A DNA stretch of 64,000 bases from Tanypteryx hageni (lineage: Eukaryota; Arthropoda; Insecta; Odonata; Petaluridae), in NCBI GenBank assembly GCA_028673005.1, contig CM054113.1, positions 71,620,500 through 71,684,499 of the forward strand, written 5' to 3'. Made by a program: the position numbers and the translations under genes. The notes under the pieces were generated by a model. The model made no database searches, was not told the DNA's origin, and saw only the letters and a program-made list of their open reading frames with translations. Each line of letters starts with the position of its first letter. The first letter of the stretch is position 1. Below are positions 22,021 to 34,559 of this stretch, in pieces.

Positions 22021-23556
22021 TTATTTGTTTTAGAAATTAGACCCAAGCCAGTAGCATATCCTCAACAAGCATCTGAGACAATTTCGGAGCAGCTAAGTCG
22101 GCCGTAGTACTGATTTAACTTTGCAATATCTCGTCTGTATCCACCGCGGCGAGTTTATTTGCGAAAGTTTTCAGCGAGTCGTTCCTAGTTCGTTGAATAC
22201 TCGGCTATCACATTTCTCACTTGTTTTTGGTAATTATGGCATTGCCATCTAAGTAACACCTGTAGACTTGTATGCAAGAGTGAGAGGGAATATTCTATTT
22301 TCCTATCACTCCTTTACCTTTCGATTTATATTTATCTCAAAATCGGTAAGTTCGCGATAAAAACGTCTGTGCGGACCTCAATCTGATTGGTTTAGCAAAA
22401 TGTATGGAAAATTTCCTTCAGATAGGTCTCGCGATAAAAACATCTTGCTTTCTCTAAATAAATCTCCGCCTTTCTCCGATATTGCAGCGTGTTTTTTTTT
22501 ATTTTCGTCCCATGCGACTATATATACGCCCAATAATTCCGATTTTCTTCCTCATCACTCCCTTCATCGGAGTCATTTTTGCCTTAGGAGAGTGTGTTTG
22601 TGTATGAGGAGGTGAACCGTGAAACGACGAAAAAATTTCATTGCAGAGCGTACTCTCGTCCAACGAAATCTCGTTTATCTCCTAAACGCTGGAAACGTAT
22701 CGTACTCCGTTTGTTTTCCCTCAATTTTTTCGCCTTTTCTTTTTTGGCGCGTTGTTTTCTCCCCTCTTCTCTCTCTAGAATCTCCATCTTTTTCTTCGGC
22801 CATGTGGATATATAATTATCGCACTCGTTTACATCTCTCGCATTCCGCTCGAGATCTCTCATTTTCCTCTTGTCTTCTGATCTTTCCGTATTGTTGTCTG
22901 CTTCATTTTTTTGCCCGTTTACCTATCTTCTCCATCAGCAATACACTTCTCGCCTTATATTCGCCTGCGGTTTTCAACACGTATTTGCGTGAAGGTGTAG
23001 TCCCGTATTTTTTTGTTGCCACTTGATCGGTTTTTGTGGTGTTTCCTCTGTCCTTGATGTTTTTCTTCAGTTTTCCGCACAAATGCTTAGTGAAAATAGG
23101 TGTCAGGTGATTTTGAAAAGGATTCTTTATCGAATTATTCTTCCCCCTCCAATACATTTCCATGCAAAAGAAATGCAGGGCTCCGATGCTTCGTGTTACA
23201 AGTTGTGCGTAAAAATGTTCTATGAACTGCCTCCAGTTAGGATTATCTTGGATCATAAGTATGTTAGCAGTAGTTCATTTTTAAGATTAATATTTTAAAT
23301 TTGTGATGTTATTACGTAAGATTTTGAGATAATTATACTTAGCGCATACTACCGGTACATCCCTGAATTTAAAATTCATAATAATTAAAATGGAAAATTG
23401 GTAACCCTGGCGCATTTCTAGGAGGAAATTGGATTTCATATTGCTATTTCAGCTTAGTGATAATAAACTACCTCAATATAATTTCATAAATTTTTAATAT
23501 GACTTTTCAGAGTAAAGTAATATATGACACCACATCCAATTCATTATTTAAGGATA

Positions 23557-23557
<1 letters not shown>
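22021..23557. other. no gene seen
   Basis: Mixed DNA with pyrimidine-rich segments at 22500-22900. Open frames (for example 22619-23026) translate CT-rich sequence without any domain. Confidence 0.35.

Positions 23558-23630
<73 letters not shown>
23558..23630. repeat. (TA)n microsatellite
   Basis: An uninterrupted TA run of about 70 bp. Confidence 0.95.
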
Positions 23631-23769
23631 CAAATAAAGTAATGAAAGTTTTGAAACTAGGCGAATATTTGTCGTTTCACATATCATCAAATGAGACAAG
23701 GCCTCAGTGGCCGTAATTCTAACGCCGTTTATGGTCAAAATTCGGTCAAAGTGAAAGCAAACGCTTATA

Positions 23770-24760
23770 TATTCTTCTTCCAAGCTCTATCCACTTTTTT
23801 TTCATACCTTCCCTAGTGCTCTTGTACTCTTCGGCAATTATCCACCTCCCCCTCCACCTATCACCTCTCGCTATCGCAAACACCTCCGCCCATCTCTTGT
23901 ACAACCAACACCCGCACCCCACAATTTTCCATCCTAACCCAGACCTTTTTTTAATCTCTCCACCGTCCGCCTCCGCTCATACATTTTTTTTAAAACTTCC
24001 GCGAATGGCGTCCTTTCACACTCAAGAGTTCGCGTGATACAGGTGCATCAACACCCTCTCCTCGTCGCTCCACCACCTCCCAACCACCTCCCAACCTCTT
24101 CCCTTCCTTCCTCCTACACTCCTCGCCATTCCCGATCATTTCCGCGCGCGCCTCTTTGTACGATATATATTTCAAGAGTGATTAAGAGCTCTTTCGGGGC
24201 CTACAACTCCCTAACTCCCGCTGCTGCCCTCTCCCTTCGTCCCAGCGAAGGAATGTCTTAACGACGCCACCGCACACTTTATATCGTCGAGTCAATCTCT
24301 AGAGCTACGTACGCTCTCTCCATCTCTTTCTCCCTTCCCAAACGGACTACTCCCTTCCCTCTCTCTCTCTCTCTCCATCCTTTTGCTACCAATTTCGGGG
24401 CGGGAAGATATTTGCGAGGATCGGTGGCGACAAACACGGCCGAGACACACCTCGAACAGTCTTTTTTTTTTTAACCCGTCCACTCAACTCTCCCGTATGC
24501 AGGACGACGTTTGGAGTGAGAGAGAGAGAAGAAATCGGGTACATCCTGGTCAACCCGAGGGAGATGATTCTCTACTATTACGAGCCATATAACATTCCCA
24601 GTTTTTTACGGTTTTCCGCAATCCGACACATTTCGATAACGGAGCTGTTAAAGAAGAATACGACCGTCAGTTGCGTGAATAGAGCTCAGGTGTGGGAGCG
24701 AGGAAAGAGAAGGAAGGCATCGGTTTGACAGAGTTACGACTTCGCGCCGTACTTAACGCG
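23770..24760. other. pyrimidine-rich GC island; no gene
   Basis: CCTCC- and CT-rich sequence, with tracts at about 24358-24375 and a GA tract at 24517-24529. A CpG-rich, non-repetitive part lies at 24720-24840. Short proline-rich open frames follow from composition. No gene is called. Confidence 0.35.
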
Positions 24761-27700
24761 GTTTTATGGCGAAGCCGCTAGAAAGCTTTGATTCCTGAAA
24801 CGGTCTAATTCCCGAGCCAATTATCAGCGACGCCACGCGGATGTAAATCACCATTTCTAAAGTTTTTTTTTCATTTGCGTATTATTTTTTCACGGATAAA
24901 CGAGCAAATAAAGAACTTCTGTAAACATATCAAGTGTTGCCTGCCTATGAAGATGCAGCGCCGGATGTAAAACGTTCAATTTAGCATTATGTCATCGACC
25001 ATCCATCGACGTCTACGTAACCAGTGACGTTATCTACCCCCAAATCGAAAAAACTTCTATCCCGAAGAATAAAATAAAGCCTTTTATCAGAAGGCTATAA
25101 GAAGGTGCTACATATTCCAGATTATGACTTGCATGTTCACCCACTTTACCGAAGGAGCAAATTGTACACTTACCTGTTTACGTGTCTATTTAAAATCAGG
25201 AACTAGGAGAAAAACTCATTTGCTTTGACGCCCGATTATAATCTCCGCTATTATACCAACACGTATATCAACGTTTACGAACCATTTCGTCGGTGAGGAA
25301 AATTTACGCTATCAAATCTTAGCCCCTTGGGATATTTACTGGCGCAAAGTTTTGTTCTTGAGACCGATGATTCTCGGAAGCGCTTCTTTAAAAGGAAATG
25401 CTCCTATTAGTTCTTTCCGGTCATTTTGTCTGTATGCATGTGTAACGCAATATACCAATAAACATATTTTAATAAAGTTCAGTATTTGGGATATCTGTCA
25501 ATAAAATTACTTTGGTCACAGCTTTTCGCTTCAATTCATCAAACAGTGAATACTTGGGAAAATGTTTTTGTATTTAAAGTACATAAAAAAACTAGATAAG
25601 TCTCTGACATTTTTGTAATTGGATCTCTTATAAAGAAAATTTTCAATGAGAGCTAATGGTTATTGTAGCAAGTCGGTTATTGTAATCAGGATCGAAATTC
25701 CGAAAGCAAATCTAGTTTACGATGGACTGGCGTTAATTTTTGTCATTCGCTTAATTTTGTCAGTTTAATTGAAACCAAAGTGGCCACACTAAGCGACATC
25801 TTCTGTTCTATAAAAAGTGCTGGCGGGCATTATTGGATATAATATGCTTAGATTCGGACGTAGGTGATTTGAATTTTTTACCACTCTCATTGGGACGGCG
25901 GTCAAAGGAATTTTTTTCGCCTTGTCTTTTTTGGACGTTCAAGTGAAGTTGCTGAGGATTTTCATTCTCTCTCTCTCTCTCAAGTTTCTCTGCTTTCTCT
26001 TCTCGACTTCCACACCCTCGCCCCAAGCTGACATATTTGCCATCAAAGTGGTATCCGTGGAACTCTAAGGGCATGACACATAAACATAACATCGTTTTTC
26101 TTAATAGATGCTGGAAAAGAGAGATATGACTGCATCTAAACAACCCACCTGGCTCTATCCCGCAAAGAGACTCCTAGAAACACCTCACCTACATCCCTTC
26201 CGCCTATCCCTTATTTCCTTAATCTACATCTGCATGATACACTGCAAGTCGCCTTTTTGTTGGATGGCAAGGGATGCAGTGCACCAAAGATCTCTAGTTT
26301 TCTTACGTCCTCGCCCGGAAGAAGGGACGTATTAGGTTTCATAAATGGGTGATGTTCCCATTTCCGACTTATGTCCTCTTATTCCTGCAGCACTGCTGAC
26401 TCGAAAGGAACGATGATTTGATTGATTAGCGGGGCGGATATTGGAATATATCTCATTTCGGCTCGCCTATGTGATAGGATGATGGAATGCCTGTGCCGAG
26501 AGAAAGGATGATAACGATCTATGCTCAGAAGTTTTTTGTTAACGGGAACTAACATTTGATCCGAAACTGGTTAAACTTTTGTGAATTTGTTTTAATGTCT
26601 CTCCCATAAGAGGTGCGTATTTTACCCTCATCGAGAGACTAGAATATTTTCAAAATATGCCCATAAATTCTTTTGGAACTTAAATAGATTTTATTTGTGA
26701 AATTTAACAATGATAGGATGAGTTACTTGGCATTTCTTGCTAACTTTTGTCACTATTGAACTTTCTAACTAAATTATTGTTTAGTTAGTTGAATTTAATT
26801 GGCACTCCACATGTAGGAGTTAATTTCAGTGAATAGGTAATAATCATGAATGCATAACATGAAGTCATTTTCTATTCCATTTTACTGAAAGCTTAATTTA
26901 TCGAAAAAGAAGTGTTAAGTTATTTTAGCTTTTTTGTCTATGTAATGCGTAATTAAAATCGATGTCTTGCTTAAATTCATGTTGCCGTTCAGATCCTTTA
27001 TTCAACTATCCTACCTATATCTGCATCATTGCAAGTTAATGCAAAAATCTCAAAACACATCAAATCGAATCCTATTTCACCGCCTCCTCCGCGTTAAACA
27101 TAGGCCCTCGACAATTTCCTAGTTTTTCCTTGATATCCGTGTTCTTGACCCGTCCCGCCTTCTAATCCCACTCTAATCGTTTAACTTAACATTGCCTTAA
27201 AAATTGTGCTCTTTATAAACTTTAGGTGTTTACATTCATCGTAGTGTATGCGTTTACCTGAAAGCAATATTGTGGCTTCTTGACTAAAAAATTCTGATGT
27301 TTATCTGCAATGAATCTGATTCACGAAAATAAAAATGAAACGTGAAATACGCATATAGTCTCCATAAAATATTTACTAAGGAGGTATATTTTACTATGGG
27401 TGGCAGTTCCTGCACCATATTCTTGCAATTTTCTCATTTGGCCGTTCCGCATTTTATGGTAAGTTTATATGTGTGATAAAGTCCATATGTCATTATAAAT
27501 AGATGCTAATCAGTTTTTATTTGTTTGAATAGCATAATAATACTGCCACCGTCATACATATCACTTGATAGGCTAATTAAAGTTGTTTTTGCTAGTTTTT
27601 TATTCAAGTTGCTGCAATATTAAATGCGAATATCGAGTGTTGCTATATGGTTTAACTATAACTCATTCTTCTACTAAAAATAACAATTTTTATTACAGTA

Positions 27701-28390
27701 AATGCAATTATTGACGGAAATTATGTTATTTTGTTTTGTAAAAAAATAAGAATACAGAAAGGAACAGATGCATCAGTGTTCATTTTTAATAATATCTAAA
27801 ACGTTATTTCGAATCGTAGGTATCTGTTTTAATCTCTAGATTTACATTGTATAGTGAGGGAAATTCAATCGTATCCCATGATAAATGGATCGAGAGTACT
27901 TTTCACTCTATCCTGTGCAGTGAATTATATGATATGATTCGAAAGTTAGGAAATGCGTGATTAGAAGTGAATCATGCATAGAAATCCATTTTATGGAGGA
28001 ATGTCGGGAGCTGTCGACCATATTGATGCATACATATCTTAATTCTCGAAAAAAATCAATTGTAAAAATGGAACTGTTTATGCTATTTGATGACAAGCAG
28101 GCAAATGTTGTTTCGGTAAATGAAAATAGTAGATTTTTTTGTAATATGTAGGCTCTCAGAGGAATTAAATTCCATGCATGTTCTATAATTTTGTACATAC
28201 TGTGCAATATCTCAAAAGAATTTTTTTAATGGAGCGGAAAAAAACTTGAAAAATTAAAAATCTTGAACGATGAAGTGATGATTACCCTGCTTGCGATAAA
28301 ATCATACCAGTTTAATGTATCTCCGGGCCGAGATACAGATGCCTTGGTGTGTGTGTGGGTGGAACTGAGTCATGATCAAAGGAGTTAAAA
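24761..28390. other. no gene seen
   Basis: About 3.6 kb of mostly AT-rich DNA. A CT tract lies at about 25967-25981. Open frames such as 25808-26143 and 27908-28207 (minus) carry no recognisable domain. No inverted or direct repeats stood out. Confidence 0.35.
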
Positions 28391-28960
28391 TACAAACACA
28401 TTCTGTTACCGTTTCTTCAGCGGCATTCATTTCACAACAGTTCGTGCCGCGATTCTCTCCCAACTTCTCCTTCACGTCCGATTCAAGGGCTCCGTAATTC
28501 AATGAGCGACGGAGATTGCGCTCCGCTACCGTTTTCAATTCCGGGAGAATCACGAAATTCGTCTCGTTTTTCGGTAGAAAAAATCCCCTTTTCTCATTCC
28601 CCGAGTTCAATTTCGGACAAAGGAGCACCTTCGGTGGTGGTCCAGATCGTATACGCTCCCGTTAATCTCTGCGAGAGATGAGATCAGAAAATTTCTCATC
28701 GCCTCCCTCTCTATTTTCTCCATCTCGCTCCGTAAGGAGTTCGGGACCGCCATTATTCTTTCCCTCAATCCCTCCCTCTTATCCGCGTTCCATTTTTAAT
28801 CTCTTTTTTCACCTCGCCTATTAACCCCGCGATCCGTCATGCGCGCCCAATTACCGTTCCCCGTTACCAAATCGAGGATATCGGAGTCGGCGTGGGCGGT
28901 ATTTTTTTAAGGTTAGGAATTGTGTGGGAGAGTTGGGAAGGGGAAGGAGAGGGGCTAGAA
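28391..28960. other. GC-rich island; no gene
   Basis: CpG-containing sequence with AATTA words and pyrimidine-rich patches, similar in character to the islands at 11260 and 15181. The minus-strand frame 28302-28628 has no domain that I recognise. Confidence 0.3.
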
Positions 28961-29739
28961 AGACGAAAAATGGTAAGGAAGTGAAACTTCTTTTATGCGA
29001 AATGAGCAGGATGAGAAAAAAGGTTTAAGAAAATAAAAGCGGGAGATGAAGAGAGAAGGAGAATTATAAAGTGAAAAAGAACTGGTGATCACAAAAATGT
29101 GGAGAAAGAGAGAACATAATTTGGGTAGCCTCATGACGTATGAAACATTTGATGATGGGAGCATGTTTTATTAAGCGTTTAATATTAAACGACCGAACAT
29201 TTCCATGCATTCCGGAAGAATGCAGTTGAAAATATTTAATTTGAAGTATTTGCTGTAAGTAAAAACTTGAATAAATAAATAATAAATTAATACTCAAGGA
29301 GAGCTAAAGTTTTTCACATTAAAAATATCATAGTATGAATTAAAACCACGCATTTCTCTCTCTTTTGTTATCAAACATTTATGGGATATTTCGATGCGTT
29401 TTCTAATAAATACCATAAAAGTAATTTCATCTATCTCTAAAGAACATGTAAAGAAAATTTTTACTTTGGCTGCAGGGATACTAGCGCGTACGGGTAAGAG
29501 ATATTATCGAGAACCAAAGAATAGACGAGAAAGAATGTAAAGATGAAGGTCAAGGAGCGAGTAGGCATGAGAATGATATAAAATGAAAAATATATCGCCA
29601 TTAGTAGGTGGAAAAGGAATTAATGTGATAGGTAAATAAAAGATATTTTATAAGATTAACAAGTAGTTCTCGAAAGAACTAATCCACCTACTTTCCTTTC
29701 AATACAATTTTAATGTTTAACAAGTAGGGGAGCACACAG
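28961..29739. other. no feature seen
   Basis: AT- and purine-rich DNA. Nothing was recognised. Confidence 0.4.
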
Positions 29740-29901
29740 GTTTCCAGTAGTACAGAAGTACTTTTCGACAAATTCGCCGTAGTATAATCGTATACTAATG
29801 TATTTGCTTTGAAATCATAAAATTATTTTCCCTTATATTGTGGTAGCCCTGCTTTTTTGATCCGTTCTCAACACGTTAATTTCGTTTTTACATTCTATAC
29901 T

Positions 29902-29972
29902 GGTGGTGTAGTGGTTAGCGTGTCGGCTTTCTATTGCAAAGTTCGGGGGTTCAAACCCCTCGAATGGAGGTT
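29902..29972 (+). promoter_or_regulatory. tRNA-like 5' end of the RTE element
   Basis: The insert starts exactly after the target duplication with GGTGGTGTAGTGGTTAGCGT, an A-box match. About 40 bases on it has GGGGGTTCAAACCCC, a B box inside a T-arm whose stem pairs. This could act as an internal pol III-type promoter or be a captured tRNA/SINE head. The acceptor stem is not convincing, so it is not a working tRNA gene. Confidence 0.6.
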
Positions 29973-30128
29973 TTATTTATTAAAAAAAAAACTATCATCA
30001 GTGCCTGGCAGTAGGCAGCAGGACTGTCAGTATGGTATAGAGCCGAAAACAAATGATGTTGGTTGGGTCTATATCCAATACAGCTGTAGGCGTGATCCGG
30101 ACGATTTGAACGGCTACAGTACTGCGAT

Positions 30129-33125
30129 GTGGAAAGCAAGAGGGAAACTACCACATTACAATCCCTAGTAAAGATTATATGGTTGGACAATATGAGTTCT
30201 CTCGAGGTAAAACAATCCGGAGGTAAAATAGTCCCCCAATCGGATCTCCGGGCGGGGACTGCCTTGAGGAAAACATTTGTCGAAAGTAAATTACGAATAG
30301 GGACTTGGAACGTAAGAACTATGAGAAAGGCAGGAAAGCTAGAGAACTTGAAAGAAGAAATGAGAAGAAATAGAGTTGACATTATAGGGCTAAGCGAAAC
30401 TAGATGGGAGGGAGAAGGACAGTTCGACTCGGAAGAATTCACGGTAGTTTATTCTGGAGGAAATAGTGGGGAAAGGGGAGTAGCTCTGGTACTTAGGAAA
30501 GATATGATGAAAAGCGTGACAAAGATAATAGCAACGAACGATAGACTGATGGCAATAAAGCTAAAAGCAGTCCCAGTGGACATGCTGATAATCCAGGTAT
30601 ATATGCCAACGTCAGCTCATGACGATGAAGAAATAGATGAGATCTATGAGCAAATTAATGAAATTTACGAAGAAGACGGAAGAGGAAAGGTAAACTGCAT
30701 AATAATGGGAGATTGGAACAGCATAGTCGGAGAAGGACAGGAAGAAAATGTTGTCGGGCAATACGGACTTGGAAAGAGAAATCGAGGAGGGGAAAAACTC
30801 GTAGAATTCTGCATCAATAATGACCTTGTAGTGACTAATACATGGTTCAAAAACCATAAACGAAGGTTATACACATGGAAAAGCCCAGGAGATAGAATGA
30901 GATGCCAGATAGATTACATCCTTGTAAAACAAAGATTCAGGAACAGCATAAAGAACGCCAAGGCATTGCAAGGAGCAGACATTGATTCAGATCACAGCCT
31001 TCTAATACTTGACGTGAGTACAAAGCTCAAACAAATAAGAAAAACGAGAAGAGAAAGACAGACCTGGGACCTAGAAAAACTGAAAGAAAGGCAGGATATA
31101 GTCAGCATGAAGTTGGAAGATAATCTAAGAAAGTTGGAAAACAAACCGAAGACCGTCGATATAGAATGGGATGAAATTAAAACCAGTATCAAGGATACCT
31201 TGGATAAAGAGATTGGAAAACAAGAGAAGAAAATCAGAAAACCATGGATCACGAAGGAAATGCTGGAGAAAATGGATGAGAGACGAAAATGGAAAAACGT
31301 TAACAGTGAAGAAGGTAGAGCCAACTATAGGCGTATAAACAATGAGTTGAGAAGGGTAACAGATAAAGCTAGAGAAAATTGGCTAAAAGGAAAATGTGAT
31401 GAAATAGAACAAATGGAGAAATTAGGACGGTACGATATGATGTACGCTAAGGCACTGGAATTAGAAGATAAGAAGTCTAATGGAATTTGTGGTAAAGGAA
31501 TTATGAATACGGATGGGAAGATAGTCTCAGAAACAAAGGATGTAGCACAGGTATGGGAAGAATACATTAAGGAATTATACAGCAAACAGACAGGAGCGGC
31601 AAAAATAGAACTGGAAAATGAGGAAAACATTGAAGAAGACAACTTAGGACCAAGTATTATGGAGAGCGAAGTAGAAAAAGCGATAGTGGAACTTAAGAAG
31701 GGGAAAGCCACGGGCAGCGATGGAATACCGGCTGAGATACTTAAAGTCATAGGATCAGAAGGACTAAAAGCGATCACGAAATTAATTAATAAGATTTACG
31801 ACACGGGAGAGTGGCCTCGGGATTTCCTAGAAGTAACAATGATCCCTCTAAAGAAGAAGCCAAAGGCAATGCAGTGTAAAGATTACAGAACGATAAGCCT
31901 TCTGTCACACACATCGAAGATCATCACGAGGATTCTTAATAAAAGGCTGGAGAAAAAGGCAGAAGAAATTATAGGGGAAGATCAATTCGGTTTCAGAAAA
32001 GGACGAGGAACTAGAGATGCTATAGGAGTAGTTAGAATCATATCAGAAAGGGCAATAGAATACAGTCAAGATATCTGCGCATGTTTCGTAGACTGGCAGA
32101 AGGCCTTTGATAGAGTAAATTGGGTAAAGTTGATGAAGATATTAAAGGATATAGGTGTAGACTGGAAAGACAGGAGACTGATTAGAAATCTATATGAGAA
32201 TCAAGTTGTAAAGGTCAGGTTTGAGAATGTGGACACCTGCGGAATAAATATCGGTAGAGGAGTAAGACAAGGCTGCTGCCTATCGCCAACCCTATTCAAT
32301 ATATATGGAGAAAGTCTAATGCAAGAAGTTTTAGAAGGCACAGGGGATTTCAAAATTGGAGGAAGGATTATAAGAACAGTAAAATACGCAGATGATCAAG
32401 TACTTCTAGCAAGAAAGGAAGAGGAGCTACAAAAAATGATAAATAGACTAGTGATAACAGGTAGAAAATACGGTATGGAAATAAATACAGGAAAATCCAA
32501 GGTCATTCGAATATCGGGTAAAGAAGAGAATCTGAACATAACTATTGGGGGAAAGCCATTAGAACAAGTTTCAGAATATAAATACCTTGGAAGTATCATA
32601 ACACGAGAGGCAAAATGTACGGATGAGATCAAAACTAGAATAGGAAAAGCAAAAGCGGCTTTCAGGAGAAAGAAACAACTACTTACAGGGAATATAAGGG
32701 AAGATATCCGCAAGAAGTTGATAAAATGCTACGTATGGAGTATAGCACTGTATGGGGCAGAAACATGGACGCTAAGGAAAAATGACATAAAATACTTGGA
32801 AAGCTTTGAAATGTGGACTTGGAGGAGAATGCTGAAGATAAAATGGACAGATAGGATGAAAAACGATGAAGTGCTACGAAGAATAGGAGAGAAGCGAATG
32901 ATTATACAGACTATCAGAAAGAGGAAGGCTAACTGGGTTGGACATTACCTGAGGAGAGAGAGTATGATTAAAGACGTGTTAGAAGGAAAACTAGATGGGA
33001 AAAGGGAAAGAGGTAGGAAAAGGTTTCAGCTGATAGACGATTTGAAAGGGAAAGAGAGTTATCAAGATATAAAGAGGACAGCGGAAAATAGGAGTATATG
33101 GAGAACCAGGTTTAACCATGAATAA
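30129..33125 (+). CDS. RTE-type endonuclease/reverse transcriptase (998 aa)
   Basis: The frame is uninterrupted. Residues about 54-300 form an apurinic-like endonuclease (exonuclease-endonuclease-phosphatase fold) with GTWNVRTM, GLSETRW, MGDWNS, YTWKSPGDR, QIDYILV and SDHSLLILD in the expected order; these supply the catalytic Asn, Glu, Asp and His. Residues about 520-800 form the reverse transcriptase: ATGSDGIPAEIL, DQFGFRKGRGTRDAI, the motif with the first catalytic Asp in FVDWQKAFDRVNW, GVRQGCCLSPTLFN, and YADD at 753-756. The C-terminal part has YLGSIIT, ALYGAETW, and FEMWTWRRML followed by NWVGHYLRR, as in RTE/BovB proteins. The enzyme nicks the target and copies its own RNA there. The first methionine is at 30129; a second at 30192 also precedes the endonuclease, so the true start is uncertain. 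Confidence 0.93.
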   Translation: MESKRETTTLQSLVKIIWLDNMSSLEVKQSGGKIVPQSDLRAGTALRKTFVESKLRIGTWNVRTMRKAGKLENLKEEMRRNRVDIIGLSETRWEGEGQFDSEEFTVVYSGGNSGERGVALVLRKDMMKSVTKIIATNDRLMAIKLKAVPVDMLIIQVYMPTSAHDDEEIDEIYEQINEIYEEDGRGKVNCIIMGDWNSIVGEGQEENVVGQYGLGKRNRGGEKLVEFCINNDLVVTNTWFKNHKRRLYTWKSPGDRMRCQIDYILVKQRFRNSIKNAKALQGADIDSDHSLLILDVSTKLKQIRKTRRERQTWDLEKLKERQDIVSMKLEDNLRKLENKPKTVDIEWDEIKTSIKDTLDKEIGKQEKKIRKPWITKEMLEKMDERRKWKNVNSEEGRANYRRINNELRRVTDKARENWLKGKCDEIEQMEKLGRYDMMYAKALELEDKKSNGICGKGIMNTDGKIVSETKDVAQVWEEYIKELYSKQTGAAKIELENEENIEEDNLGPSIMESEVEKAIVELKKGKATGSDGIPAEILKVIGSEGLKAITKLINKIYDTGEWPRDFLEVTMIPLKKKPKAMQCKDYRTISLLSHTSKIITRILNKRLEKKAEEIIGEDQFGFRKGRGTRDAIGVVRIISERAIEYSQDICACFVDWQKAFDRVNWVKLMKILKDIGVDWKDRRLIRNLYENQVVKVRFENVDTCGINIGRGVRQGCCLSPTLFNIYGESLMQEVLEGTGDFKIGGRIIRTVKYADDQVLLARKEEELQKMINRLVITGRKYGMEINTGKSKVIRISGKEENLNITIGGKPLEQVSEYKYLGSIITREAKCTDEIKTRIGKAKAAFRRKKQLLTGNIREDIRKKLIKCYVWSIALYGAETWTLRKNDIKYLESFEMWTWRRMLKIKWTDRMKNDEVLRRIGEKRMIIQTIRKRKANWVGHYLRRESMIKDVLEGKLDGKRERGRKRFQLIDDLKGKESYQDIKRTAENRSIWRTRFNHE

Positions 33126-33925
33126 TCACGGACCTGTCTACGGACAGACTACATATGATGATGATGATGATTCTATACTCTGGGCAAAAACGAAATTTCT
33201 TTGAAATCCGTGCAGCCAATACCATCGAAATTCATAGTTACAGAAAATTTCTAACCTTGTGGTAACCCTGTGTATTCGACACGGTTGAAATATAATATTT
33301 TGGTTATTTATTTATATGAAGATTAAATATTCTATATTTGGTTGAAATCCATATGGACAGCTCTCTAGAAATACGTGTAAAAGAAATATTATTTAACTTT
33401 TTACCGTGGTAGCCCTGCTCTTTAGCTCCGCTTTAAACATCTGGTTTTATTATGGTATGTTGAACAAATCTTATATACAAAATTTAATTGAAAACCGTGG
33501 AGTCAATTCCTTTTAACTCCATAATTATTTAAAGTGTTTAATTTTTAATTGTGGCACCCCTGTTTGGCTTATTCGGTTAAAATATCTTAATATGGTTTTA
33601 TATATATGTTTATATTATACGTATTAAATTTAGTTAAAATTGATATGGGCAGTTCAACACAAATACTTGCAAAAACAATTTTTTTATTACTTGTATTGTG
33701 GCAGCCCTGCTTGCTATATCTATACTAAACATCTTGATTTTGTTATTTTATGTTTCACGCCTACTTCATACAAAATTTCGTTGAAATCGCTTCTGCCAAT
33801 TCCTTCCAAATTCATAATTACCGAAAGGTTTAACTTTGCAACTGTGGCTCCCCTGCTGTGTCGATCCGGTCCAAATATGTCATTGGTTTTTAATATACGA
33901 GTTGTCGTTGCTTGCATACTGTAAA

Positions 33926-34559
33926 GACTTAAAAAGTCACCATACACCAAAAAATGGCTTTCAAAACGCCAAAACGAAAGTTTTTTAGAGAAATTCAATC
34001 AAATACGATCGAAAATCAAAATTGTGTGATAAGAATAAGAATTCTCACTATTTTCCCCTTTGAACAGTACAAATCCCACTCCGATATCGTAATTCTAAAA
34101 TATTTTAAAATGTAAAAGAAAACTCTCTGCACGAAGGGGCTTAGATTAACCATGTAAATCAAATGGGGAAAGAACTCACCTGGAATCGAAGTCGGGACCT
34201 GTATATAACAGGGAATGATGTATTCGTATTATGAAGTAACGAGCGATAAGACAAAGAAAGAAAAGGTGAGCAATACATCTTAAGAAAATATATGTCGTCG
34301 AATTGAAATTAGATTTTTGTATCGTGATGATCCATGTTATTGATATTGAACTTGGTGAATAGGTTGGAGGTGCATCATCTTCCCAACGCTAAAAGCGCAT
34401 CCTAGCTCGAAAATTGACTTCTCTGCTAGAGGTTTTCATTTTCAAGATGATAATATTACCCGTCAGATACATTTTATTAAATATTCGCGTCAGCTTTACT
34501 TAATTAAGTTTAAAACTATGTAAGTAATACTTTTTCATTTATTCGCCGAAAACAAATTC
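33926..34559 (-). repeat. dispersed repeat fragment, inverted partner of 38930-39235
   Basis: On the minus strand 34056-34110 reads AGAATTACGATATCGGAG, then TTTGTACTGTTC and AAAGGGG, matching plus-strand 39187-39235. Weaker similarity continues on the far side through a GAAGTC/GACTTCG-type word near 34170. The remainder of the interval has no recognised feature. Confidence 0.55.

Larger units (their letters stand above)
29902..33169 (+). mobile_element. full-length RTE-type non-LTR retrotransposon
   Basis: ATTCTATACT flanks both sides (29892-29901 and 33170-33179), a typical target duplication made by target-primed reverse transcription. The order inside is: tRNA-like 5' end, about 150 bp of leader, one long endonuclease/RT frame, a 3' UTR of only about 44 bp with a short hairpin (GTCTACGGACAGAC), and an (ATG)n tail. 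A single EN-RT frame, a very short 3' UTR and a microsatellite tail instead of poly(A) are RTE-clade traits. The frame is open throughout, so this copy could be active or very young. Confidence 0.88.
29740..33925 (+). repeat. tandem array, about 146-bp unit, split by an RTE insertion
   Basis: GTGG[TC][AT][GAC]CCCTG recurs at 29840, 33259, 33406, 33551, 33698 and 33844. The four spacings after the insertion are 145-147 bp. Alternate units look more alike (29840, 33406, 33698 versus 33259, 33551, 33844), which suggests a dimeric higher-order unit of about 292 bp. The RTE insertion at 29902-33169 lies within the first unit; removing it and one target copy leaves a spacing of about 141 bp. Units have diverged considerably, so the array is old. 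Confidence 0.8.

Noticed and set aside
29902..29972. Functional tRNA gene
   Set aside because: A and B boxes are present but the acceptor stem does not pair, and the sequence is bounded by the retroelement's target duplication. The similar sequences at 5228, 12440, 20900 and 21672 are SINE heads or relics.
30612..32713. Minus-strand frames inside the RTE gene
   Set aside because: Antisense shadows of a long, A-rich coding region.
29740..33925. CRISPR-like array
   Set aside because: Units of about 146 bp vary along their whole length with no constant-repeat/unique-spacer pattern, and the DNA is eukaryotic.
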